From Hydrogenimonas sp. (lineage in GTDB: Bacteria; Campylobacterota; Campylobacteria; Campylobacterales; Hydrogenimonadaceae), in NCBI GenBank assembly GCA_003945285.1, contig AP019005.1, positions 744,001 through 808,000 of the forward strand: 64,000 nucleotides of DNA. The letters are read 5' to 3'. Position numbers and translations under genes: made by a program. The notes beneath the pieces were generated by a model that had not been told where the DNA came from, did not search any database, and saw only the letters and a list, made by a program, of their open reading frames with translations. Shown one piece after another: positions 8,281 through 15,916 of the stretch (position 1 is the stretch's first letter; every line of letters begins with the position of its first letter).

Positions 8281-8308
8281 GGTCGATGGTCGATGGTCGA
8301 TAGTCGAT
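8281..8308. repeat. Tandem heptamer between the AmmeMemoRadiSam genes
   Basis: GGTCGAT occurs three times in a row, followed by AGTCGAT and GGTT. It lies just behind a TTTTTTA run after the radical SAM gene's stop. Confidence 0.8.
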
Positions 8309-8366
8309 GGTTGTGTAGCTTGACGGGTTTTGCCCGGGAAGTCTGTTCAGACGAAGGAGGAAAATA

Positions 8367-9164
8367 ATGAAAATACGAGAAACAGCGGTTGCGGGTCAGT
8401 TCTATCCGGCTTCGGCCGAAGAGATAAGGATGATGTTCGACCGTTTCAACGAGATGCTGGAGAAGAGTATCCGTGATCCGGAGCTTCTGAAGACTAAGAC
8501 TAGGGCGGTGATAGTGCCGCATGCAGGTTATGTATTTTCCGGTTTTACGGCCAATGTGGCCCACAGGCTGCTCGGAAACAGCGGGGTCAAACGTGTCGTT
8601 GTCATCGGGCCGAGCCACAGGGTCTATCTGGCCGGAACCAGCGTCAGTGAATATGACCTCTACGAGACACCCCTGGGCGATCTGCCCGTCGATCGTCCGC
8701 TGGCGGATGAGCTTATCAAAAGGTTCGGTCTCGGGTTTGTGCCGGATGCCCACCATGAGCACAGTACGGAGGTGCAGATGCCGTTTATAAAAACATATCT
8801 GCCCGATGCCAGGACTGTGGAGCTTGTATACGGCGATGAAAACCCCTCGAACCTTGCATCTGTTATAGAGTGGCTTCTTGCCGATTCCGATACAGGGGTT
8901 GTCATAAGTACGGATCTCAGCCACTACTACGATCTGCAGAAGGCCAAGATGCTCGACAGCATATGCCTCAATGCCGTAAGCAAGCTCGATCCGGCCGAGC
9001 TGCACAGAGGATGCGAAGCCTGCGGCAAAATAGGGGTGGAAGCGATGCTGATCGCCGCGAAAAACGTGGGTCTCGAGCCGCTCATTCTCGACTACCGCAC
9101 AAGTGCGGACGCAAGCGGAGACGAATCGCAGGTGGTGGGGTATATGAGCGCCGCGTTTATCTGA
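8367..9164 (+). CDS. amrB: AmmeMemoRadiSam system protein B (Memo family)
   Basis: This 265-residue Memo-family protein opens with AVAGQFYPA and carries the family's conserved histidines (VPHAGYVFSG, GPSHRV, HHEHSTEVQMPF, STDLSHYYD). The fold is related to class III extradiol dioxygenases, and these histidines would form the metal site. It follows the radical SAM partner in the same direction with AAGGAGG ahead of the ATG. The pair is widespread in anaerobes and microaerophiles; the joint reaction is unknown to me. Confidence 0.9.
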   Translation: MKIRETAVAGQFYPASAEEIRMMFDRFNEMLEKSIRDPELLKTKTRAVIVPHAGYVFSGFTANVAHRLLGNSGVKRVVVIGPSHRVYLAGTSVSEYDLYETPLGDLPVDRPLADELIKRFGLGFVPDAHHEHSTEVQMPFIKTYLPDARTVELVYGDENPSNLASVIEWLLADSDTGVVISTDLSHYYDLQKAKMLDSICLNAVSKLDPAELHRGCEACGKIGVEAMLIAAKNVGLEPLILDYRTSADASGDESQVVGYMSAAFI

Positions 9165-9192
9165 TTGCCGGTGTTGCGCTTTTTATCTGACG

Positions 9193-10575
9193 TCATACAG
9201 AGAGGAAACCGAAGAGAATAAAGCAGAGAAGCGAGAGTAGTGCGGCCAGCAGGGCCCACGGCAGCTGCGTCTTTACGTGGGCTATAAGATCGCATCCTGC
9301 CGCCATGGCCGCAATGATCGTCGTATCGGAGATTGGAGAGGCGTGGTCGCCGAAGACTCCGCCTGAGATGACCGCTGCGATTACCAGCGGCAGAAGCATC
9401 CCCTCACCGATACCCATGCCGGCAGCTATGGTGACAGCTATCGGTATCATTATCGAAAAGGTTCCCCAGCTTGTGCCGGTAGAGAAGGCTATGATCGCCG
9501 AAAGAAGAAAGATTCCGGCCGGCAGAAGTGCCGGATTCAAGATTGCGTTGGCAAAATGGGCCATATAGACCCCCGTTCCCATCTTGACAGTTACATCTCC
9601 GATGGCGAAAGCGAAGAGCAGAATAGCGGCGATAGGGAGCATCGTTTTGGCTCCTCTGAAGATTGCCGGTACTATCTCTTTTGCGGGCATACTCTTTTTT
9701 ATCAGATAGTAGACCGACGAGATCAGGACAGAACCCAAAACGGCGGCAAAAACCGAAGTGGAGCCGCTCCCTTTGAGAGGGTTTCCCCCGCCTGTGATGA
9801 ATAGAAAGAGAAAAACGAGCAGCAGAAGCGACGCGATGGGTACGACAAGAGCCATCAGATCGCCTCTGCGCGAAGATATCTCTATATCGGGCGGATCGAC
9901 TTTCGTATAGGCCGGAAACTTTACCCCTTTGAGTATGGTAAAGAGTACCAGCAGAATGGAGAAGATGGCGTAGAAGTTGAAAAGGAGCGCGCTTCCGAGG
10001 AGCTTTATGGGTTCGCCTGTGATCACTCCGGACTCTATCTGGGAGCCTATCAGTCCGAGCAGCAGCGCCCCCCATGCGTTGAGAGGAAACATCGTACATA
10101 CGGGAGCCGCCGTGGAGTCGCAGATGTAGGCCAGCTTTTCCCGGGAAGTGCCGAAGCGGTCCGTAAGAGGGCGGCTGACCGTTCCTGCGATGAGCGACGT
10201 TATAGATGACTCTATGAAGATGGCGAGACCTATGAAAAACGCGAGCAGCTCCGCATCTTTCCTATCGGTTACAAGCTCCTTTTTCTCCTGCAGAAAACGG
10301 ACGAAGCCGTCCACTCCGCCGCTGCGTCTAATGAGCTCTATGATCGAGCCTACGAAGATAGCGAATATCAGGGTTTTGACTACCCACCCCTTTTCAAGAA
10401 GCGAGAAGATTCCCAAAAGGGTCTGCCAAAGAGCGCCGGTAACGCTCTGCTCCATTATGTAATAGCCGCCTATTACGCCTATAAGAAGAGAGAGGATGAC
10501 ATTTCTTGATATAATTGCCAAAACTATGGCGATAAGCGGAGGTAGAAGTGAATAGATACCGTAACTCTCTTGCAA
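9193..10575 (-). CDS. NhaC-family Na+/H+ antiporter
   Basis: This 460-residue polytopic inner-membrane protein has about 11-12 hydrophobic segments and the NhaC/ion-transporter signatures FSTGTSWGTFSIMIPIA and GGVFGDHASPISDTT. It probably exchanges Na+ for H+ or a small carboxylate. The start is a TTG at 10575 with AAGGAG 5 bp before it. That start lies 28 bp inside the divergent L,D-transpeptidase gene, so the two 5' ends overlap and each ribosome site sits inside the other's reading frame. The substrate cannot be fixed from sequence. Confidence 0.88.
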   Translation of the reverse strand: MQESYGIYSLLPPLIAIVLAIISRNVILSLLIGVIGGYYIMEQSVTGALWQTLLGIFSLLEKGWVVKTLIFAIFVGSIIELIRRSGGVDGFVRFLQEKKELVTDRKDAELLAFFIGLAIFIESSITSLIAGTVSRPLTDRFGTSREKLAYICDSTAAPVCTMFPLNAWGALLLGLIGSQIESGVITGEPIKLLGSALLFNFYAIFSILLVLFTILKGVKFPAYTKVDPPDIEISSRRGDLMALVVPIASLLLLVFLFLFITGGGNPLKGSGSTSVFAAVLGSVLISSVYYLIKKSMPAKEIVPAIFRGAKTMLPIAAILLFAFAIGDVTVKMGTGVYMAHFANAILNPALLPAGIFLLSAIIAFSTGTSWGTFSIMIPIAVTIAAGMGIGEGMLLPLVIAAVISGGVFGDHASPISDTTIIAAMAAGCDLIAHVKTQLPWALLAALLSLLCFILFGFLSV

Positions 10576-11189
10576 TGGCTCTCCTTTTGTCGATAATTTT
10601 AGCGGTTTTTACTTTTGGGGACGATGAGTCTGTAGAGATTCCGTCCGATTCTCTGCAGTATGTGAAAGTGTTCGATGCAAAAGGTCACCATGCCAGACTT
10701 GCGCGCTATGAGAAGAGGGGAGACCGATGGATTCGAATGGGAGAAGTCTGGAGCGTAAACATAGGGCGCAACGGAGTCGGAAAGAGGAAAGAGGGGGACG
10801 GGAAGACCCCTTCCGGTCTCTACTCCCTCAATGAAGTATACGGCTACGAAACGGTAGATACCCCTATGCCTTTTTATCTCTCCAAAGAGGAGACACTTTG
10901 TATCGACGATGCCGCATCACGCTACTACAACCGCATAGTCAACTCTTCACAGATATTGAAAGATTACAGAAGTTTCGAGTATATGAGGCGCAAAGACGGC
11001 CTATATGAGATTGTAGTGACAGTCGGCTACAACCAGCAAAACGAGCGGGGCAGGGGATCATGTATATTCCTGCATATAGCCGACGGAGAAAGAGCGACGG
11101 CCGGATGCGTAGCGATGAAAAGAGAGCAGATCGAAGAGCTTGTAGAGTGGCTAGATCCGAAAAAGAGACCTGTTATAGTGATAGAGTAG
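10548..11189 (+). CDS. L,D-transpeptidase (YkuD) family protein
   Basis: This 213-residue secreted protein starts at a GTG with GGAGG 5 bp upstream and has an N-terminal signal sequence (to about residue 24). The YkuD catalytic region is visible as GDGKTPSGLY near residue 85 and FLHIADGERATAGCVAM near residue 180, with the active-site Cys in TAGCVAM and the conserved His ahead of it. Such enzymes crosslink peptidoglycan or trim cell-shape peptides; in helically shaped Campylobacterota some act in shape control. Its 5' end overlaps the antiporter gene. Confidence 0.88.
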   Translation: MNRYRNSLAMALLLSIILAVFTFGDDESVEIPSDSLQYVKVFDAKGHHARLARYEKRGDRWIRMGEVWSVNIGRNGVGKRKEGDGKTPSGLYSLNEVYGYETVDTPMPFYLSKEETLCIDDAASRYYNRIVNSSQILKDYRSFEYMRRKDGLYEIVVTVGYNQQNERGRGSCIFLHIADGERATAGCVAMKREQIEELVEWLDPKKRPVIVIE

Positions 11190-11288
11190 GGTTGCGATTC
11201 TTTGTTTTTTATATTAACTTCAAAAGATAATCTCTATAAAGTTTTAAATAGGATAAAATTACTCCGAATTAAAACCAAAGGGGATCAA

Positions 11289-11498
11289 ATGAAAAAATTC
11301 GCACTTCTTCTCAGCATATTCGCTGCAGGTACATTCGCTACGGCTTCAGATATTGTCTCTTACGACAACTCATCCGACAAAAGTTCGAATGTAGTACACT
11401 ACGACAACGGTTCTTACAAAAAATCGGATGATGTAGTCCAGTATGACTTCAGAGATAAAAACAGCCGTCAGGATACTTCAAAAACCGAAAAGAGATAA
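11289..11498 (+). CDS. Small secreted protein with three short repeats
   Basis: This 69-residue protein begins at an ATG preceded by AAGGGG. It has a signal peptide (residues 1-19, cleavage after TATA-like AxA) and then three near-repeats centred on IVSYDN, VVHYDN and VVQYDF, each followed by a polar, lysine/serine-rich stretch. I do not recognise the family. After processing it would be a hydrophilic periplasmic or secreted peptide of about 50 residues. It follows the L,D-transpeptidase by 100 bp and is closed by a GC-rich hairpin. Confidence 0.7.
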   Translation: MKKFALLLSIFAAGTFATASDIVSYDNSSDKSSNVVHYDNGSYKKSDDVVQYDFRDKNSRQDTSKTEKR

Positions 11499-11510
11499 CC
11501 GATCTTTCCT

Positions 11511-11534
11511 GCCGGGGAGTTGCCGCTCCCCGGC
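11511..11534 (+). terminator. GC-rich hairpin after the small secreted protein
   Basis: GCCGGGGAG and CTCCCCGGC form a 9-bp stem with a 6-nt loop, 13 bp after the stop codon. The T-tract is weak, so termination strength is uncertain. Confidence 0.55.
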
Positions 11535-11664
11535 CCCGCAACCTCTATCAATCACTTTTTACTTTACACAGAGACGCTGTTATGTGGGTCTGAAAACCTA
11601 TTTTGACATCGTTCCGGGCTTTACCTTCAGCAGATCGAAAAAGCTCTTTGCAGGTGTCTCGTCA
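11535..11664. other. Intergenic, nothing recognised
   Basis: No gene or repeat is visible between the hairpin and the next repeat copy. Confidence 0.4.
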
Positions 11665-11820
11665 CGTCGGCCCCGGGATTTGAGTTGAAAGATATCGTTC
11701 AAAAAACCGTGTTTGCCTCTCATGGTACCGAAGGCGTCAGCTTTTTAGAGGTACCCTATGGATGTTTTGCAGTCTGCCGCAGGGCAAATCCCGCCCGGTG
11801 TGCGGATTTTGCGTAACGTC
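11665..11820. repeat. Intergenic element B, copy 3 (left end decayed)
   Basis: The copy contains CCCCGGGATTTGAGTTG, ATATCGTTCAAAAAACCG, TTAGAGGTACCCTATGGAT, CGCAGGGCAAATCCCG and ends GCGGATTTTGCGTAACGTC. The right end runs straight into element C copy 2. Confidence 0.75.
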
Positions 11821-11910
11821 GTCTCGAAATCTGCGATTTTGAAGCTTCATGGTGTGCAGGGGGCGGCGACTACAAGCCAAAGCTTCTGCTTGGCTCAAGC
11901 TTTGCGTAAC
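11811..11910. repeat. Intergenic element C, copy 2
   Basis: GCGTAACGTCGTCTCGAAAT, a G-rich centre, GCTTGGCTCAAGCTTTGCG and TAACATCGG appear in the same order as at 5267-5372. It shares about 10 bp with the right end of element B copy 3. Confidence 0.6.
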
Positions 11911-11919
11911 ATCGGTGAC

Positions 11920-12660
11920 TCAACTTCCGGCCCGGTAGATTACCCTGCTAAGGTAGAGTCCCTGCGGCGGTGCGGGGGGTATTGTAAAGAGTCTCTCTCC
12001 GTCGAGCTGCCTTTTCACCTCATCCGGGCTCAGCTCTCCGGCCATGACCATAACGGAGCTCTCCACCATCATTCTCACCTGCGCCCTCAAAAAGCCGTTG
12101 GCCTCGAAAAAGAGGATCGTGTAGCCGCCGAATCTGTAGAGCCCGGTTCTGTAAATCGTTCTAACGGTACTCAAGGGATCGCTTCCCCTTTTATGAAAGT
12201 GTATGAAGTCGTGTTCACCTTCAAAGAGGCGCAGAGCCTTTAGGAGACTCTTCTCCTCCAGCCTGGGAAGATAGCGGCAGTACGGCGCCTCAAAAGGTGT
12301 AACCGGCATCTTCTTGACTACATAGCGGTAGATACGCCGCCGGGCGTCGAATCGGGCGTGAAACGAGTCGTCGGTGAGAGCTATATGTTTGAATTGGATA
12401 TGCGGTTCGAGAAGGCGGTTCAGTACAACTCTGAGTCTCGGCAAGTCGTTTTGCCAGTGTGCCGGAATATCGAAGTGTATCACCTGCCCGGTGGCGTGTA
12501 CACCCCTGTCGGTACGGCCGCTTCCGACAGGGTGTGAGTCTATACCCAGCCTCTCCATAGCTTTGTGGAGAGCTCCCGATACGGTTTTCGAGGTCGTTTT
12601 TTGCGACTGGAAGCCGAAAAATGCGGAGCCGTCATAGGCTATAACAGCTTTTACTCGCAT
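11920..12660 (-). CDS. truA: tRNA pseudouridine(38-40) synthase TruA
   Basis: This 246-residue enzyme converts uridines 38-40 of the tRNA anticodon arm to pseudouridine. The catalytic aspartate lies in GSGRTDRGVHATGQVIHFD near residue 52, and AYDGSAFFGFQSQ is the usual TruA opening. Length is typical. It is the last gene of a seven-gene minus-strand operon and lies 8 bp behind the LptF/G gene. Confidence 0.95.
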   Translation of the reverse strand: MRVKAVIAYDGSAFFGFQSQKTTSKTVSGALHKAMERLGIDSHPVGSGRTDRGVHATGQVIHFDIPAHWQNDLPRLRVVLNRLLEPHIQFKHIALTDDSFHARFDARRRIYRYVVKKMPVTPFEAPYCRYLPRLEEKSLLKALRLFEGEHDFIHFHKRGSDPLSTVRTIYRTGLYRFGGYTILFFEANGFLRAQVRMMVESSVMVMAGELSPDEVKRQLDGERLFTIPPAPPQGLYLSRVIYRAGS

Positions 12661-12668
12661 ATCTTCCC

Positions 12669-13688
12669 CTAAAACCTTCTCTGTACCCTGCCGTAAAAGA
12701 GATAGAGGCCTAGTGCCGTAAAGAGCAGAATGAATGTGACTGTAGGTGCCGTGCCCGATTTGGCTATAGCCGATACACCCGCATAGTAGAGCGCCGTCGC
12801 CAGAAGTATAGCGGCATATCCGTAATTTTTCTGATATCTTGGGTGAAGGATTCCGTAGGCGAAAGCGTAGTAGAGTGTCGCCAGCGGAAAGAGGCTTATG
12901 GCTACGAAGATCAAAAGGTCTTTCAGCCGTTTTTTGTCGCTCAGTGCCGAAGCCCAGTAGTCTTTGAGGTTCTGGTAGGTAAAAGGCTTGTATGCGGTCG
13001 TATCGTATATTTTCATCACCTTGTAGTTTATCTGGTTAACGGTGTCGTTTTTTATGTTGTAGGCCTCTCCGTTGCTCAGCATGAGACCGAGAACTCCGTT
13101 TTCGTTGATGAATCGCCCCATTTTGGCGATGAGAATCTGCTCCTCCTTCGGCTTCGCATTGTAAAGGACTATGTTGTGGAGGGTGTTGCTCTCTTTGTCC
13201 TTCGATTCCAGAAATACCAGCCAGTCGCCGAACTTCTGACCGAACCGGCTCGCTTCTATATTCAAAACCGCATGCATACTCTTGTAGGCTATGAACGATT
13301 TAGTCAACTGCTTGGTAATGGGTATGAGCCCCAGGGAGAGGAGCATAAGAAGCGCTATGAGCAGCAGTACGAAAGGGTAGAAGAAGTTTATCAGGCGTGC
13401 CGGGGAGATCCCGAAGGAGAAGAGCACGACACTCTCGAAGTCGTTCGAGAGTTTGTTCAGCGTAAGGACGAGTGCCGCAAAAAATGTGACGGGCAGAGTG
13501 TAGAAGAGTATGGTAGGCAGAGAGTAGCCGTACATCAGCAGCATCTCACCCGCGCTCATCTGTGTAACTTCCGTCAGTTTTGCTATTCTGACGAAAAGAA
13601 TCAGCGATCCTATCACGATGATCGGAAGAAATATGGAGAAGAATATTCCGCTGAAGCTCCTGAAAAGATACTCCGAAGTCTTATGCAT
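12669..13688 (-). CDS. LptF/LptG-family lipopolysaccharide export permease
   Basis: This 339-residue YjgP/YjgQ-family inner-membrane protein has three hydrophobic helices at each end around a periplasmic beta-jellyroll domain (about residues 140-260). It would pair with a second such permease and the ATPase LptB to extract LPS from the inner membrane. I cannot decide between LptF and LptG. Its start overlaps the end of the prepilin peptidase gene by 8 bp, so the two are translationally coupled. Confidence 0.85.
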   Translation of the reverse strand: MHKTSEYLFRSFSGIFFSIFLPIIVIGSLILFVRIAKLTEVTQMSAGEMLLMYGYSLPTILFYTLPVTFFAALVLTLNKLSNDFESVVLFSFGISPARLINFFYPFVLLLIALLMLLSLGLIPITKQLTKSFIAYKSMHAVLNIEASRFGQKFGDWLVFLESKDKESNTLHNIVLYNAKPKEEQILIAKMGRFINENGVLGLMLSNGEAYNIKNDTVNQINYKVMKIYDTTAYKPFTYQNLKDYWASALSDKKRLKDLLIFVAISLFPLATLYYAFAYGILHPRYQKNYGYAAILLATALYYAGVSAIAKSGTAPTVTFILLFTALGLYLFYGRVQRRF

Positions 13689-14469
13689 AGAGCACTCCCC
13701 ACCACTTCATGAAGGTATCCGAAAATATGTAGACTATCCAGGTTCCCAGTGCCAGAAAAGGAACGAACGGGACCATATGCCCCCGTGCCGCAAGTGCGGG
13801 TATCAGGGCCGCGACAGCCGCTACGTAGATCGCCATCAAAACCAGCGGAAATCCTAGCATCGCCCCCATCGTGGCGGCTATTATTATGTCGGCCTCTCCA
13901 AGTGCATCCTTTTTTATCGCCTTTTTCACGATGTAGCCTAGGGCGAAGAATGCAAAGGCCATTATGGCAGCCACTTTGAAACGGTTGATGAGATCCTCCT
14001 GGTAGAAGGAGAACTCTTTCAGCCCCCCCGTTGCCCAGTCCCATCCGAAAATGAAAAGAGGCATCAGAAGAGCCAGTCCAAGTGCAGTGAAGTTGAGAGA
14101 GTCTGGTACGGCGTAATATTCGAAGTCTATCACCGAAAGAGCGAGAAGCAGGGCGAATACCAGGCCGGTTATGAACCATTCTGCGTTTAGTCCCAGTTTC
14201 ATAGCTAGCGTCGCGAAGATGAGTCCGGTCAGAAGCTCGACTATCGGGTATATCCTGCTGATGGGGCTTTTACAGTAGGCGCACTTCCCCTGCAGAACTA
14301 CCCATGAGACGAGAGGAATGTTATGCCACCATTTAAGTGCATTGCCGCATTTCGGACAGTGGGAGGCGGGGAAAGCTATATTTTCGCCTTTGGGGATTCT
14401 GACTATCAGAACGTTCAGAAAAGAGCCTATCGCAAGCCCGATAAAAAGAGCGAAGAGTATCGACATCAT
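13681..14469 (-). CDS. Prepilin peptidase (A24 family, PilD-like)
   Basis: This 262-residue membrane protease/methylase processes type IV prepilins or type II secretion pseudopilins. The N-terminal zinc-type module has two CxxC pairs (HCPKCGNALKWWHNIPL and CAYCKSPIS), and the two catalytic aspartates lie in DFEYYAVPDSL and ALGEADIIIAATMGAMLG. About eight membrane segments follow. No pilin genes are in the window. It overlaps uppS by 4 bp upstream and the LptF/G gene by 8 bp downstream. Confidence 0.92.
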   Translation of the reverse strand: MMSILFALFIGLAIGSFLNVLIVRIPKGENIAFPASHCPKCGNALKWWHNIPLVSWVVLQGKCAYCKSPISRIYPIVELLTGLIFATLAMKLGLNAEWFITGLVFALLLALSVIDFEYYAVPDSLNFTALGLALLMPLFIFGWDWATGGLKEFSFYQEDLINRFKVAAIMAFAFFALGYIVKKAIKKDALGEADIIIAATMGAMLGFPLVLMAIYVAAVAALIPALAARGHMVPFVPFLALGTWIVYIFSDTFMKWWGVLYA

Positions 14470-15149
14470 ATGCCTCCGAAGCGTCTTGTACGCCGTTTGA
14501 ATTCGCCGATGATACTCTCTAGCTCCTCGGGAGTGAAGTCGGGCCAGAGTGTATGGGTAAAGAAGAGCTCCGCATATGCCGACTGCCAGAGGAGAAAGTT
14601 GGAGAGACGCTGGTCTCCGCCGGTTCTCAGCAGAATGTCCACCGGACCGAATTTCGCACTCTCGATCTCTTTGGAGAGAGTCTCGACACTTATTTCTGAG
14701 CCCTCTCTGCAGAGTCTTGAGGCGGCCCTGGAGATCTCGTCCTGCGAGCCGTAGTTCAGGGCCAGTACCTGTGTGAGCCGTTTGAAGTTTTTCGTCTTCT
14801 CCTTCATTAGGGCTATCTGTTTCTGAAGGGCGGGGGAGAAGCGTGAAAGGTCTCCGATGGTCTCGAAACGTATCTGGTATTTGATGTATGTTTCGGTTTC
14901 GTTTTTGAGGTAGCGGTTGAGAAGACGCATCAAAAAGTCTATCTCCATTTTGGGGCGTTTCCAGTTTTCGGTGCTGAATGCGTAGAGCGTAAGAACCTCT
15001 ATCTCGGGGTGGTTGGAGGCGAAAGTGGTAATCGCACGTACGGTTTCGGCTCCCTTCTCATGCCCTTTCACCCTTTTGAGGCCGCGCTCCTGCGCCCATC
15101 TGCCGTTACCGTCCATGATGATGGCTATATGTCTGGCCAGATTGCTCAT
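14466..15149 (-). CDS. uppS: Undecaprenyl diphosphate synthase (isoprenyl transferase)
   Basis: This 227-residue cis-prenyltransferase makes the C55 lipid carrier for peptidoglycan and LPS. Signatures: IAIIMDGNGRWAQERGL near the start (catalytic Asp), HEKGAE, and RTGGDQRLSNFLLWQSAYAE with FTHTLWPDF near the end. The frame is open further upstream, but the ATG at 15149 preceded by AGGGGG begins exactly where family members start. It lies 5 bp behind the hypothetical gene and overlaps the prepilin peptidase gene by 4 bp. Confidence 0.95.
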   Translation of the reverse strand: MSNLARHIAIIMDGNGRWAQERGLKRVKGHEKGAETVRAITTFASNHPEIEVLTLYAFSTENWKRPKMEIDFLMRLLNRYLKNETETYIKYQIRFETIGDLSRFSPALQKQIALMKEKTKNFKRLTQVLALNYGSQDEISRAASRLCREGSEISVETLSKEIESAKFGPVDILLRTGGDQRLSNFLLWQSAYAELFFTHTLWPDFTPEELESIIGEFKRRTRRFGGI

Positions 15150-15154
15150 ATTTT

Positions 15155-15916
15155 CTACCCCCTGATATCCAGCAGCCCCAGACTGTCGCTCTCCCAAAAG
15201 GGTGCAATGGTCTGGCTGCTCAAAGAGACCGAGATGTTTGAAAAACCCGGCAGATCCTCCTTGAGGCTCTCCAGCAGACGCGCGGTTTTGGGATAGAAAA
15301 CCTCCAGCTTCAGGTCTTTTTTCTCACCATACCGGACTATCGCCCCTTCAACGGGTCCGAGGTTGTTGAATGCTGCATAAAATTCTACACTCTTTTCTTT
15401 TAAAGTTTCGTTCTCTCTCTTTTTTTTACGCATCTGCAGAAGCATCCTCCTGCCGCGATCCTCTACCGGGAGCGTAACCACTCCGTGCTGTAGAGAGATG
15501 AGCATCTGGGTGAGGCTCTGAAAACTCTCCCTGCTCTGGGACGAAGCCATCATCTGCATAAACTTCTCTTTGACGGCCTCTGCAGGATCGGACTCCTTCG
15601 AGAGCTCCGAAAGAAGCTCTTTCCCGAAAATCCAGAACCCCTCTTTTTTCAGCAGAAGCGGTTTCGGGTGAAGCCTGCTCAGACGAACGCTCCCCTCTTT
15701 TGTCTGCTCCATATCGACCCAATACTCTTTTCCCGGCACAAGAGCGGTTTCGCTCTTTGTCTGCAGGGTGTGCCTCCCCAGGCGTATCAGATAGCTGCCG
15801 TCACTCTTTTGCTCTAGAACCTCTATGCCCGTCTGCAGCAGCGCGTTGATCTCTATTTTCGCGAGCTTTGAGAGAATTTTGCGGGCTGCATGAAGCGGTG
15901 TCAGGCCGTAGATCAT
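15155..15916 (-). CDS. Hypothetical protein with a FliK-like C-terminal region
   Basis: This 253-residue protein has no signal peptide. Its middle is rich in Lys, Glu and Ser. Around residues 190-240 the pattern FNNLGPVEGAIVRYGEKKDL, then F..K.ARLLESLKEDLPGF, resembles the C-terminal domain of flagellar hook-length proteins (FliK_C: LG.VEV.L......L.V.F......R..L...LP.L). It sits between coaBC and uppS, overlapping the former by 4 bp. A FliK role is a weak inference; it could simply be a lineage-specific protein. Confidence 0.6.
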   Translation of the reverse strand: MIYGLTPLHAARKILSKLAKIEINALLQTGIEVLEQKSDGSYLIRLGRHTLQTKSETALVPGKEYWVDMEQTKEGSVRLSRLHPKPLLLKKEGFWIFGKELLSELSKESDPAEAVKEKFMQMMASSQSRESFQSLTQMLISLQHGVVTLPVEDRGRRMLLQMRKKKRENETLKEKSVEFYAAFNNLGPVEGAIVRYGEKKDLKLEVFYPKTARLLESLKEDLPGFSNISVSLSSQTIAPFWESDSLGLLDIRG

